In this document: positions 9,201-16,423 of the stretch, in pieces | How positions within the stretch are numbered: position 1 is the stretch's first letter | How the letters are laid out: the number at the start of each line of letters is the position of its first letter | Assembly (NCBI GenBank): GCA_029883045.1 | Contig: JAOUJU010000003.1 | Span: forward strand, 1 to 20,748 | DNA length: 20,748 nt | Direction: 5' to 3' | Source: Rhodospirillaceae bacterium | GTDB lineage: Bacteria > Pseudomonadota > Alphaproteobacteria > Rhodospirillales > Magnetovibrionaceae | Notes under the pieces: model-generated | What the model was told of the DNA's origin: nothing | Seen by the model: only the letters and a program-made list of their open reading frames with translations | Databases searched by the model: none | Position numbers and translations under genes: made by a program

Positions 9201-9350
9201 TACCCGTACAATAACAAGCGGGATATTTACATCGGGTTCAGCTTCTTTTGCTATTTCGACATAAGAAACCGTACCGGCAATTAACAATAACACCAAAGTA
9301 CTGATGACTGTTCGGGCGTGCGAAAAAGCAAGGTCAATTACGCCCTTCAT
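6201..9350 (-). CDS. RND efflux transporter permease (AcrB/HAE1-like)
   Basis: A 1049-residue inner-membrane pump of the resistance-nodulation-division superfamily (AcrB/AcrD/AcrF-like, PF00873), normal in length. It shows the two-fold repeat: helix 1 (~14-31), a large periplasmic porter/docking domain, helices 2-6 (~340-490), helix 7 (~535-551), a second periplasmic domain, and helices 8-12 (~862-1030). In the proton-relay region of helix 4 the sequence is LVDG (Asp402, Gly403) where AcrB has two Asp, and in helix 10 Asn929 stands at the AcrB Lys940 position. Such variation occurs in some HAE1 subgroups, so the pump is probably active but drug range cannot be inferred. GAGGG precedes the ATG, which directly abuts the stop codon of the membrane fusion protein gene. 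There is no outer-membrane factor gene here, so a TolC homologue from elsewhere would be needed. Confidence 0.94.
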   Translation of the reverse strand: MKGVIDLAFSHARTVISTLVLLLIAGTVSYVEIAKEAEPDVNIPLVIVRVIHEGISPEDSERLIIRPLEQELSSVEGMKEMRAKGFEGGASVILEFDAGFDVDKALRDVREQVDLAKSKLPDDSDDPVIEEINISAFPIVTITLSGDVPERALLHIGREMRDAIEGISSVLAADLTGVREEMVEILIDPVKMESYSIDPGQATAVMKNSNKLVAAGAQDTGRGRFVLKVPGLFDTIDEIMSIPVSVNGDSVVKLADIAEVRRSFKDPKTFARVGGNRAVTLDVSKRAGENLIQTVENVRAVAEEERANWSPVLQNAVTVSFINDKSTIIKERLSSLENSVISAVILVMIVVVAALGLRSATLVGIAIPGSFLTGVMALYAMGLTMNMVVLFGLVLAVGMLVDGAIVVTEYADRKMTEGEPRHRAYSQAAKLMAAPIVASTLTTLAAFLPLLFWPGIVGEFMVYLPITLIATLSASLLMALVFVPTLGAHMGRAGTADPGAMRALAGDEADFSHVGKYTGQYLKILEWALDRPGKILLMALVMLVGVQIVYGAFGKGVEFFPETEPELAKLDIRARGNLSMWERDALLRSVETEVLKVEGIDTVYAITRSKPAGEAAEDVIGNIFLEFADWDKRRPAEQILAEIKNKTSIIAGIIIASEKAKNGPPTGKAIQLQLSSRFPELLAPTAGVIVDAMEGIGGFINMEDSRPLPGIDWEFEVDRAQAAKFGANISSIGSAVRMATGGVKLGGYRPDDTDEELDIRARFPEEYRTLEQIRHIRVQSNNGRVPISNFVEIAAKPKVGTISRTDSRRVIVIKAGVEDGILANDKIKEISAWLKTANLDPRVKITFKGEDEEQKKASEFLSKAFGVALFLIAIILVTQFNSFYSGALILSAVIMSTVGVFIGLLITGQPFGIVMGGIGVISLAGIVVNNNIVLIDTFDRLKETIPDIRQAIMLTGAQRMRPVLLTTVTTVLGLIPMALNMGIDFVNRSVEFGTPSNQMWVQLSTSIVFGLTFSTLLTLVLTPAALMARVNFTNWWKQRRATRIESPAE

Positions 9351-10505
9351 TTACATGCCCTCAACTTTACCGTTGGTCATTTCAGCAGGGGAAAGCATAG
9401 GAATAGCCTCAACCTTTTGCCCCACCTGAACAAATTCCTGACCGACGACAATAAAGTTTGCCACCTCTCCAATACCAGATATCCATATTCCGTTGCGGGT
9501 ATCGGAAACCATTTTAACCGGATAAAACATGACTAAATTATCGTCTGAGACTGTTTTTACGCCCAGTTGCCCATCATCATTTAAGGTCAGAATGGCCGGA
9601 CTAACTATATGGGCGCTAACCGTTTCCATCGGTAAAACTAGCTCTGCGGTTAATCCCTCGGCAACCGACATGTCGGGAACGTCAACGCTTACCTCAACCG
9701 TATAGGTGCGTGTTGATTCGCTCGATGCACGCGAAACGTAAGTTACTACGCCGTCTAAGGTTCGTTTATCCATAAGGTTTACGTTGGATGTGCCGCCGAC
9801 TGCGATATTGCCGGCATCACGCTCCGCTACTTCGGCTGTAACTTTAAGCCGTGTGATATCTATTATTCTTGCTGCCACTCTTCCTTTTGTCACAACATCG
9901 CCAACTTCAACTGGAATGGAATCAACGATTCCTGAAAACGGAGCGCGAATTGTAGCATTATCAAAATTGCTTTTTGCGGTTGCAACTGCGGCCATTGCAG
10001 CTTCAAGATCTGCCTTGGCGCCGGCGGTATTGATTTTTGAACGAAATCCTTCTTTTCCTAGTTTACTTGCGGCATCAAACGAAATTTCTGCTTGTAACAA
10101 CCTTGCCTCTGCTTCGGCCAAACGTTCTGCCCTGCCTTCTGATTGAAAGCGAATTATAACGTCGCCTTCTTTGACCATGCTTCCTTTTGGAACTTGCACA
10201 TCTGCAACTGTTGCATCGAATTTTGACAACAGACTAACCGCACGATCGGCTTTTACCTGACCGTAAACTGCAACTGTACGTGTGTGCTGTATGGCCTTGC
10301 TGGCATAAACCTGAACCCGTGGTGTTTGGTGCGTGACGGTCGGGGTCACATCGCCACCTAAATCAAATGAAAAAATGCCTGAAAGCATCCAGATTAAGGT
10401 TAGCGCCGCAATGCTTATGGCCGCCTTGTGCGCCGGTTTTAATTGCATCCAATGCGATTTAATTTCATTTACGCGTTCGTTACTTGCAAAATCTTTGGGG
10501 TTCAT
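9351..10505 (-). CDS. RND efflux membrane fusion protein (periplasmic adaptor, HlyD/AcrA family)
   Basis: A 384-residue adaptor. An N-terminal membrane segment (~28-50) is followed by the first half of a lipoyl/barrel-sandwich domain (ASKAIQHTRTVAVYGQVKADRAVSL), a helical hairpin (~125-180, Ala/Glu/Lys-rich), the returning lipoyl half (ATIRAPFSGIVDSIPVEVGD), then beta-barrel and membrane-proximal domains. It would link the RND permease to an outer-membrane channel. The ATG overlaps the TGA of marR (ATGA), with GGGAG inside marR as its ribosome-binding site, and its own stop abuts the RND start. The three genes are therefore translationally coupled in one operon. Confidence 0.92.
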   Translation of the reverse strand: MNPKDFASNERVNEIKSHWMQLKPAHKAAISIAALTLIWMLSGIFSFDLGGDVTPTVTHQTPRVQVYASKAIQHTRTVAVYGQVKADRAVSLLSKFDATVADVQVPKGSMVKEGDVIIRFQSEGRAERLAEAEARLLQAEISFDAASKLGKEGFRSKINTAGAKADLEAAMAAVATAKSNFDNATIRAPFSGIVDSIPVEVGDVVTKGRVAARIIDITRLKVTAEVAERDAGNIAVGGTSNVNLMDKRTLDGVVTYVSRASSESTRTYTVEVSVDVPDMSVAEGLTAELVLPMETVSAHIVSPAILTLNDDGQLGVKTVSDDNLVMFYPVKMVSDTRNGIWISGIGEVANFIVVGQEFVQVGQKVEAIPMLSPAEMTNGKVEGM

Positions 10506-11098
10506 TCTGCTGCTCCCTCATTGAGCTGCACAGCAAAATTTTGCGTAGCGTCATTGTTATTTTGTTCTGCTAGGGCGAGAATATGTGATGGGTTAATGTT
10601 ACCTATCAACCTGCGTAAAAATGAACGAAAAATATTTATTTCTTCATCGTTGAACCCATCTGTTATCGCACCTAGAACCTTCAGCGCTTCGGGCACCAAG
10701 GTGTTGATAAGGCCAAAACCTCTTTCGGTAACAAAAACCCTTGTCCGTCGACGGTCTTGTTCATCGGGACGGCGTTCAACAAATCCATCGCGTTCCATCC
10801 TATCTAGTGTACGGGTAAGGGTTGCCTGTTCAATCACCATGCGTTCGGCTATGTCGCGCTGAACTATTCCGTCTTCTTCCCACAGCACCACAAGAACCTG
10901 CCATTGCGCAGGCGTTACCCCCAATGGGGACAGGCGGTCCGCGAGCATTGCCATGGTTAGCTTTTGCGCAATAGACAAAAGATACCCTATTGAATTATTT
11001 CTTGTTCTGCGAACTTCTGCGGCTATGAATTCCCGGTCCATTCCCGGTTCCCACAGGTGCTCACATTCAGGGTCGTTTTTTTTGTTTTTGTCAGACAT
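10502..11098 (-). CDS. MarR family transcriptional regulator of the efflux operon
   Basis: A 198-residue winged helix-turn-helix regulator, longer than the usual ~150 because of an acidic N-terminal extension (~1-25) and a polar tail (~175-198). The core has LGVTPAQWQVLVVLWEEDG, the recognition-helix region RDIAERMVIEQATLTRTLDRMERDGFV, and the wing RRPDEQDRRRTRVFVTERG, with the conserved Asp-Arg-Arg. It is the first gene of the efflux operon and overlaps the adaptor gene by 4 bases. The tandem palindromic repeats over its own promoter make autorepression likely: the regulator would repress the pump until it binds a phenolic or other ligand. No strong Shine-Dalgarno sequence is seen upstream of the ATG. 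Confidence 0.92.
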   Translation of the reverse strand: MSDKNKKNDPECEHLWEPGMDREFIAAEVRRTRNNSIGYLLSIAQKLTMAMLADRLSPLGVTPAQWQVLVVLWEEDGIVQRDIAERMVIEQATLTRTLDRMERDGFVERRPDEQDRRRTRVFVTERGFGLINTLVPEALKVLGAITDGFNDEEINIFRSFLRRLIGNINPSHILALAEQNNNDATQNFAVQLNEGAAE

Positions 11099-11123
11099 GG
11101 TATTTCTGTGCGCCTAATCCAGT

Positions 11124-11153
11124 TTAGTTAGTATACTATTAGTTAGCATACTA
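11124..11153 (-). promoter_or_regulatory. Tandem MarR-type operator over the marR promoter
   Basis: Two adjacent 15 bp direct repeats, TTAGTTAGTATACTA (11124-11138) and TTAGTTAGCATACTA (11139-11153), differ at one base. Each contains a palindrome (TAGTATACTA, TAGCATACTA) with centres 15 bp apart. Read on the - strand, TATACT (11135-11130) is a good -10 element about 32 bases from the marR ATG, so it lies inside the proximal palindrome. A regulator dimer bound there would block RNA polymerase. The -35 region is poor. The remaining gap to 11273 shows no gene and no convincing terminator. Confidence 0.7.
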
Positions 11154-11272
11154 ATGATTATTAGGCAACCAAGCACTAGAAATTTGACCATCGGCCAGAC
11201 GTTCAAACCCACGTTTTACCTTAAAAAATGGCTTAATTCAGGCAAATATAAACAAACGCCAGATAAATATCA

Positions 11273-11506
11273 TTACCCGCCCGCCATCACGGCGTCGGGG
11301 CGCACGGATCTTGCGGCCTCAAGAATTGATTGTGGAGTATCTATTTCTGGGTCAAACCTAACCAAAAATATTCTTTGCGATTTAGAATTAAAGCTAATCA
11401 AGGCAGATGGATTGCCTGCATAAATTGCAGAAGAAATGATTTTTGCTTCAGCGTCATCAACGGAATCTTTTATCGCTATGATAATATCGGACAAAATATT
11501 AGACAT
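11273..11506 (-). CDS. Small protein resembling an HMA-type ferredoxin fold without the CxxC motif
   Basis: A 77-residue protein of unproven function. From about residue 24 the pattern AGNPSALISFNSKS, IFLVRFDPEIDTPQSILEAAR and DAVMAGG matches the beta-alpha-beta rhythm of heavy-metal-associated (HMA) domains, where a beta hairpin ends in (Y/F)DP and is followed by an (E/Q)-x-I-x-x-A helix. The metal-binding CxxC is absent; the protein has no Cys at all. I chose the ATG at 11506 because GGAG lies 10 bases upstream; an ATG at 11515 is too close to that site. The start overlaps the end of the DUF1491 gene by 8 bases, so the two are translationally coupled and this is the last gene of the rodA side of the cluster. 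Confidence 0.65.
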   Translation of the reverse strand: MSNILSDIIIAIKDSVDDAEAKIISSAIYAGNPSALISFNSKSQRIFLVRFDPEIDTPQSILEAARSVRPDAVMAGG

Positions 11507-11849
11507 CAGGTGCATATACTCCTTTTGGATCTTCAATTTCGATTACCCATAAATCTGGATCAATGTTTAATTCACGCGAAATATAATCATCTGAATTTTG
11601 CTCTGCTTCAATTTGCTGTTGTTTGTTTTCTGCCCCACCGCCAGCCACAACCATCCAAACCCTTTCCCCGTCCCCATCAAGAACGCGTGCCACAACCTCG
11701 CATCCCTTGTTAATTCGGTTTATCTTTATCAGAACCCCGCCAGCATCACCGTCACCCCGTTTTATTATTGCCGCTGGAATCATCTTGCTATCGCAGATGC
11801 GAAGTTGCGCTGAAACCCATATGCCAGTTTTAAGTCTTGGATTGGACAA
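11499..11849 (-). CDS. DUF1491 family protein
   Basis: A 116-residue cytosolic protein. The N-terminal pattern PRLKTGIWVSAQLRICDSKMIPA, then IIKRGDGDAGGVLIKINR, and the region around GGGAENKQQQIEAEQNSDDYISRELNIDPDLWVIEIED match the DUF1491 family of alphaproteobacteria, as I recall it. No biochemical function is established for the family. The start is TTG at 11849, immediately after the rodA stop codon; the residues directly after it already fit the family start, which supports this unusual codon. Cotranslation with rodA and position at the end of the elongasome genes suggest a regular partner of this cluster, but this does not prove a cell-wall role. Confidence 0.8.
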   Translation of the reverse strand: MSNPRLKTGIWVSAQLRICDSKMIPAAIIKRGDGDAGGVLIKINRINKGCEVVARVLDGDGERVWMVVAGGGAENKQQQIEAEQNSDDYISRELNIDPDLWVIEIEDPKGVYAPDV

Positions 11850-13004
11850 TTAATAATCGTCCCCGCTATCGCGTCTACCAATTGTCAAATCGCGATTGAT
11901 ATGAACACACATCAATAACCCAAACCCAAACAGAATTGTAAGCATAGCGGTTCCACCATATGAAACCAGCGGTAAGGGCACGCCAACCACCGGAACCAAG
12001 CCCATAACCATCGCAATATTGATAAAGATATAAAGGAAAAAAGTTATTGTAACGCCCATCCCTAACAAACGCCCAAAATGGTTGCGACTAGAAAGAGAGA
12101 TGGAAAAACCGTAAAACAAAATAACAATATAAAGACCCAAAAGGGTCAAACCGCCAACAAGGCCGAATTCTTCAGCCAACATGGTAAAAATAAAATCAGT
12201 TTGTTTTTCAGGTAAAAAGTTAAGGTGGCCTTGGGTTCCCATCAAGAATCCCTTGCCAAAAACCCCACCGGAACCCAACGCAATTTTTGATTGGATGATA
12301 TGGTATCCGGAGCCCAGCGTATCACTTTCTGGATTAATAAAAGTCATAATTCGTGCCCGTTGATAATCGCGCAATACATAAAACCATGCGACTGGCGCAC
12401 TGGCGATACCTATTGCACCCACAAGCGCAAACTTCCACATTTTTACACCAGCAGCAAAAAATATTCCTACGCTGGCCATTACAATCATCATCGTAGTTCC
12501 AAGGTCTGGCTGACGTAAAATTAAAAAAGCCGGAACTGCAACAATCAACAGTGGCGGAACCAGCAACGATGGGCGTTCAATTTCTTCTATGCTTACGCCG
12601 TGAAAATACCTAGCCAAGGCAAGCACAACGGAAATTTTCATCAATTCAGACGGTTGCACATTGAACACCCCAAGGCTTATCCAACGTTGCGCCCCCATAC
12701 CGACAAACCCTGATATTTCCACTGCTATAAGCAGTGCCAAAACAATAAAATATACAAAGTAGGCATAGCGGAGCCATAACCTTATATCGGTAACGGCAAT
12801 AATCGCCATCCCACCAAGGCCCAGCGCAAAACGCATAATTTGACGCGATGCCCAAGGATCAAGGTTTCCCCCGGCAGCAGAATAAAGCATTGCAAATCCG
12901 ACCGAGGCAGTAAGACAAAGCAAAATAATAAAAAACCAGTGCATATGAGCCAGTTTTTCCCTAAGCGTCATTTGCGATTGTACGAAGGAATTATTATGTA
13001 ACAT
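11850..13004 (-). CDS. rodA: Peptidoglycan glycosyltransferase RodA (SEDS family)
   Basis: A 384-residue polytopic inner-membrane protein with about ten transmembrane helices. It polymerises lipid II into glycan strands together with PBP2 in the elongasome. SEDS hallmarks are visible: GAQRWISLGVFNVQPSEL, RQPDLGTT, the loop NFLPEKQTDFIF with the catalytic-type Asp, and the C-terminal GVPLPLVSYGGT. The ATG at 13004 lies inside the end of mrdA (11 bp overlap) with GAAGGA just upstream, so the two partner enzymes are translationally coupled. DUF1491 begins directly after its stop. Confidence 0.95.
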   Translation of the reverse strand: MLHNNSFVQSQMTLREKLAHMHWFFIILLCLTASVGFAMLYSAAGGNLDPWASRQIMRFALGLGGMAIIAVTDIRLWLRYAYFVYFIVLALLIAVEISGFVGMGAQRWISLGVFNVQPSELMKISVVLALARYFHGVSIEEIERPSLLVPPLLIVAVPAFLILRQPDLGTTMMIVMASVGIFFAAGVKMWKFALVGAIGIASAPVAWFYVLRDYQRARIMTFINPESDTLGSGYHIIQSKIALGSGGVFGKGFLMGTQGHLNFLPEKQTDFIFTMLAEEFGLVGGLTLLGLYIVILFYGFSISLSSRNHFGRLLGMGVTITFFLYIFINIAMVMGLVPVVGVPLPLVSYGGTAMLTILFGFGLLMCVHINRDLTIGRRDSGDDY

Positions 13005-14862
13005 CTGCTTCCTTCATTTTTGTTTCTGCCTCTCGCTCTGATGGTGCCGGTGTGCTTAATGCAAGCTTTTGCGCTTCTAGCAAAATGTCGCGTGCCAACG
13101 GTGCAGCCGCACCAGAACCGCTTCCGCCGTGTTCAACCACAACTGAAACAGCAAATCTGGGATTTTCAACCGGTCCAAACCCCACAAACAGCGCATGGTC
13201 ACGCTCTTTCCATGGAAGGTCATTGTTATTGATCACCCCGCTTTCGCGTTCGGATTTTGTTATGCGACGCACCTGAACGGTGCCCGTTTTACCTGCCATC
13301 TCCATTCCGGTTTCATGGATGCGTGCTTTTCTAGCGGTTCCTTTTACTCCATTCACAACGTTGTTCATGCCGTTTGTAACAAGCTGAAGGTGTTCTGGTA
13401 TAAGACCTATTGATTCCATAACTGGCTTTTCATTAGCATCATCTTCGGTGACCAATCGCGGTGAAACACTGAAACCACCATTAGCAATTCGTGCTGTCAT
13501 AATTGCAAGCTGCAATGGCGTCACAAGAATATATCCCTGACCAATGCCAGATATCATTGTTTCGCCCATTTGCCATGGCTCGTTATATGTTTTCATTTTC
13601 CATTTTCTGGTCGGCATAAGGCCGCGTCGCTCACCCGGCAGGCCAAGGTCAAGGGATTTCCCCATTCCCAATCTCTCTGCCATGGCTGAAATTCTATCAA
13701 TTCCGGTGCGCCTTGCGGCTTCATAAAAATAAATGTCGCACGACTGTTCAATGGCTTCTTCCATGTTTACCGAACCGTGCCCACCGCGCTTCCAGCAATG
13801 AAATTTTGCGTTGCCCATTTTTACCGAGCCCGAACAATGAACCTTTGTTTCCGGCGTAATGGCCCCTTTTTCAAGGGCAGCCAAACCAACTGCCATCTTA
13901 AAAGTAGATCCAGGCGCATACTGACCGGATATAGTTTTATTGGTAAGCGGAGATTTTTCATTATGAACCAATGAATCCCATTGGGCCTGATCAAGGCCTT
14001 TGTTAAACATGTTAGGATCAAACGAGGGGCTTGAAACCATTGCCAGCACATCACCGGAATGAACATCAACAACAACGGCAGAAGCACTTTCATCGCCAAG
14101 CAGCTTGGCGATGAAACGCTGTAAATCCAAATTTATTGTAAGGCGAACTTCATTTCCGACTTGGCCTTCTTGGCGGGCAAGCTCACGAATTACACGACCA
14201 AGGGCATTTACCTCAACCTGTGAACTGCCGCCCTGCCCACGCAACTGCATGTCATATACTTTTTCTATCCCTGCTTTGCCAATACGAAATCCCGGAAGCT
14301 CTAGCAATGGATCATCAGAAACTTCATCTTCTGAAACGGCCGCAACGTACCCCATTACATGGGCGATTTCTGTACTGTAAATATAATTTCGACTTTGCCC
14401 CACATCAATTAATACACCGGGAAGATCTGGTGCATTTACCTCAATTCGGGCCACATCTCCCCAGTTTAGGTTTTCGCGCACCGTTATGGGAACAAAGGCA
14501 CGCTTGCGCTTGGCCTCGCGTAAAATTCTGCGCCAATCTTTGTCGGACAAAGGGATAATCTTTGATAGCAGGCCAAGTGTAACCGCTAGATCACCTGATT
14601 GTTCGGGGATAACCACTGCACGATAATTTTGTTGGTTATCGGCCATGGCCCGGCCAAAACGATCGACTATCCGTCCGCGGGGCGGGGCTAGCAGCCTAAA
14701 GTTTATTCGGTTTTCTTCTGCCAAGGTCTTGTAGCGGCTTGATTCCACCACTTGCAGATAATACATCCTTCCAACCAGCGTCGAAAGCAACAACGACTTG
14801 CCGCCACCCAGCATTGCTGCGCGACGGGAAAAAAGTTTATGCCTTTCTGAATCCCTATGCAT
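12994..14862 (-). CDS. mrdA: Penicillin-binding protein 2 (class B transpeptidase of the elongasome)
   Basis: A 622-residue bitopic membrane protein that cross-links peptidoglycan during elongation. An N-terminal membrane helix (~17-38) precedes the pedestal with the class B signature LLAPPRGRIVDRFG (57-70). The transpeptidase domain has Ser319-Thr-Phe-Lys322 (SxxK, active-site Ser319), Ser374-Cys-Asp (the SxN-equivalent motif, Asp as in PBP2 enzymes), and Lys525-Thr-Gly-Thr. A C-terminal tail rich in Glu/Lys follows. AGGA is the ribosome-binding site. One base separates its start from the mreD stop, and its end overlaps rodA. The order mreD-mrdA-rodA is typical of proteobacterial elongasome operons. 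Confidence 0.95.
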   Translation of the reverse strand: MHRDSERHKLFSRRAAMLGGGKSLLLSTLVGRMYYLQVVESSRYKTLAEENRINFRLLAPPRGRIVDRFGRAMADNQQNYRAVVIPEQSGDLAVTLGLLSKIIPLSDKDWRRILREAKRKRAFVPITVRENLNWGDVARIEVNAPDLPGVLIDVGQSRNYIYSTEIAHVMGYVAAVSEDEVSDDPLLELPGFRIGKAGIEKVYDMQLRGQGGSSQVEVNALGRVIRELARQEGQVGNEVRLTINLDLQRFIAKLLGDESASAVVVDVHSGDVLAMVSSPSFDPNMFNKGLDQAQWDSLVHNEKSPLTNKTISGQYAPGSTFKMAVGLAALEKGAITPETKVHCSGSVKMGNAKFHCWKRGGHGSVNMEEAIEQSCDIYFYEAARRTGIDRISAMAERLGMGKSLDLGLPGERRGLMPTRKWKMKTYNEPWQMGETMISGIGQGYILVTPLQLAIMTARIANGGFSVSPRLVTEDDANEKPVMESIGLIPEHLQLVTNGMNNVVNGVKGTARKARIHETGMEMAGKTGTVQVRRITKSERESGVINNNDLPWKERDHALFVGFGPVENPRFAVSVVVEHGGSGSGAAAPLARDILLEAQKLALSTPAPSEREAETKMKEADVT

Positions 14863-14863
14863 T

Positions 14864-15379
14864 TTATTCCTGCGGCAATATCTTTTGTTGCCATAGCATT
14901 AATAGCCAGGTCAAAACCGGAAATGTTCCCAGCGTTACTAGATACTGAAAGAACATCCCCATCAGTCCAGTTGACTGACCAAAATAAACCGAAACCAGCA
15001 GCCATGTCATTATGAAGGCTGCGCCTGAAACCATGGAAAACCCAATCCATACAACGGCAAATGATTTTCCGGTAAAAAATACATGTTGACTTAAAACAAC
15101 CAAATGAACGGCAAGAAATACTAACGATGAAACACCAAAAGGCGTTCCCACCAGAGCATCTTGCAAAAGGCCAGCCAGAAAAACCGCCCATGCCGGCAAT
15201 AAATCAGGGCGATAGATTGACCAATGATATATCGCCATAAACGGTAACACTGGTGCAATGTATGCAAATTCGGGAATTCTGGTGGGTATCGCATTAATCA
15301 CTATCAATAATGCGGTAATGACAAACGGCGTTAATCCGCGCGCCATTAAATCAATAGGTTGTAAAATTCCGGACTTCAT
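14864..15379 (-). CDS. mreD: Rod shape-determining protein MreD
   Basis: A 171-residue, highly hydrophobic protein with about five or six transmembrane helices, containing the MreD-like segment YRPDLLPAWAVFLAGLLQDALVGTPFGVSSL (read as conserved Pro-Asp, Gly-Leu-Leu-x-Asp and Gly-x-Pro-x-Gly). It links MreB/MreC with PBP2 and RodA in the inner membrane. The ATG overlaps the mreC TGA by 4 bases, with AGGAG upstream inside mreC; one base separates its stop from mrdA. Assignment rests on hydrophobicity, these motifs and position. Confidence 0.92.
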   Translation of the reverse strand: MKSGILQPIDLMARGLTPFVITALLIVINAIPTRIPEFAYIAPVLPFMAIYHWSIYRPDLLPAWAVFLAGLLQDALVGTPFGVSSLVFLAVHLVVLSQHVFFTGKSFAVVWIGFSMVSGAAFIMTWLLVSVYFGQSTGLMGMFFQYLVTLGTFPVLTWLLMLWQQKILPQE

Positions 15380-16263
15380 TTTCTGTTTACTCCTGCACCT
15401 TCTGCTGCAGAATCTGCGTCTAATATACCCTTCAGGCCATAATCAACCATTCGCACAAATTCAATTCTTTCGCGCTGCACGAAAGGCTGCACAAATATTC
15501 CTTTATCATCAACCGCTGTTACAATGCCTATCTGAATTCCCGGTGGAAATGCACCGCCATGGCCAGATGTAACAACCCTGTCACCGGGGGAAACGGTGGC
15601 ACCGGGCGGCAAATGAATAAGTTTTGGTCGGTCTGAATTATCGCCCGCCATTATTGCCCGCGTTCTGGTGGATTCAATTACTACCGGGATTCTTGAGTTA
15701 AGGTCGGTTATTAACAAAATACGAGACGACCTGCTGCCTACGCCCTGAACTCGACCGACCAACCCATCGCCAGTAACAACTGCATTTCCTTTTTTTACGC
15801 CATTGCGTGCGCCGGCACTGGCTAAAATACTACGCACGAACGCACCACCGGTATCGGCAATAACAGTCGCGGTTATAAATCCCGGTTCTGCCCCGGGGGC
15901 AAAATTTAACAAGCCTTTTAATTGTCTGTTTTCTATTTCAAGTTTTCGCGCGGCAGACTGCCATTGTAATAATCTATCATTTTCACTACGTAAGTTTTCA
16001 TTTACAGCCCTTATTTCTGAAATAGCCCCTATTTCTGAAATAACTTTTTCAGTGCTGGAAATTGGACGCGCCAGTGTTTCAAGGATAGGGGTAGCGACAT
16101 CGGTAATATTGCTACGCATGCCTTCCATAAGTTCCGGATCGGCTTTGCCAAGGATCAGCAGGGCAAAAGACGCAGCAATAAGCACCACATGCATAATGCG
16201 GTCGCCAACATCATGCCCAGATTGGGTTATGCCTGAGTGTATGGATCTAATTCGGTCTGTCAT
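15376..16263 (-). CDS. mreC: Rod shape-determining protein MreC
   Basis: A 295-residue bitopic protein. Residues ~24-39 form the membrane anchor, ~60-105 a coiled coil (Glu/Lys/Leu-rich, with ENLRSENDRLLQW), and the rest is the beta-rich periplasmic domain with typical FITATVIADTGGAFVRSILASAG-type and VTGDGLVGRVQGVG motifs. MreC organises PBP2 activation. I start it at ATG 16263, preceded by GGGAG 7 bases upstream; an in-frame ATG at 16332 would add 23 residues unlike other MreC N-termini and has no ribosome-binding site. A 160 bp gap with a probable promoter separates it from mreB. Confidence 0.93.
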   Translation of the reverse strand: MTDRIRSIHSGITQSGHDVGDRIMHVVLIAASFALLILGKADPELMEGMRSNITDVATPILETLARPISSTEKVISEIGAISEIRAVNENLRSENDRLLQWQSAARKLEIENRQLKGLLNFAPGAEPGFITATVIADTGGAFVRSILASAGARNGVKKGNAVVTGDGLVGRVQGVGSRSSRILLITDLNSRIPVVIESTRTRAIMAGDNSDRPKLIHLPPGATVSPGDRVVTSGHGGAFPPGIQIGIVTAVDDKGIFVQPFVQRERIEFVRMVDYGLKGILDADSAAEGAGVNRK

Positions 16264-16349
16264 ATGTTTCTCCCGCCCAAATGGGAAAATTCCCAGTACT
16301 ACCTTTGGGGTCGCATGCGGGTATTTCGGCACATACTATGCCGTCTATG

Positions 16350-16381
16350 GGTTAATATAGATTAACCAAGAAAAAATGCAA
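16350..16381 (-). promoter_or_regulatory. Candidate promoter with palindrome upstream of mreC
   Basis: On the - strand, TTGCAT (16381-16376) and TATATT (16359-16354), 16 bases apart, look like a sigma70-type promoter about 90 bases upstream of the mreC start. A perfect 7 bp inverted repeat (GGTTAAT-ctat-ATTAACC, 16350-16367) covers the spacer and the -10 region, so a bound protein could regulate it. The T-run lies before the repeat in this orientation, so it is not an mreB terminator. Confidence 0.4.
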
Positions 16382-16423
16382 TGATTGCGGACAGTTACGA
16401 TGCAAATTGGCGGTTGGCCCGGC

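Noticed and set aside
11154..11423. An 89-codon + strand ORF next to the marR operator
   Set aside because: It overlaps the - strand HMA-like gene, has no ribosome-binding site and no recognisable protein pattern.
16350..16367. CtrA binding site (TTAA-N7-TTAA)
   Set aside because: The half-sites are 6 bases apart instead of 7, so I do not call it a CtrA box, only a palindrome.
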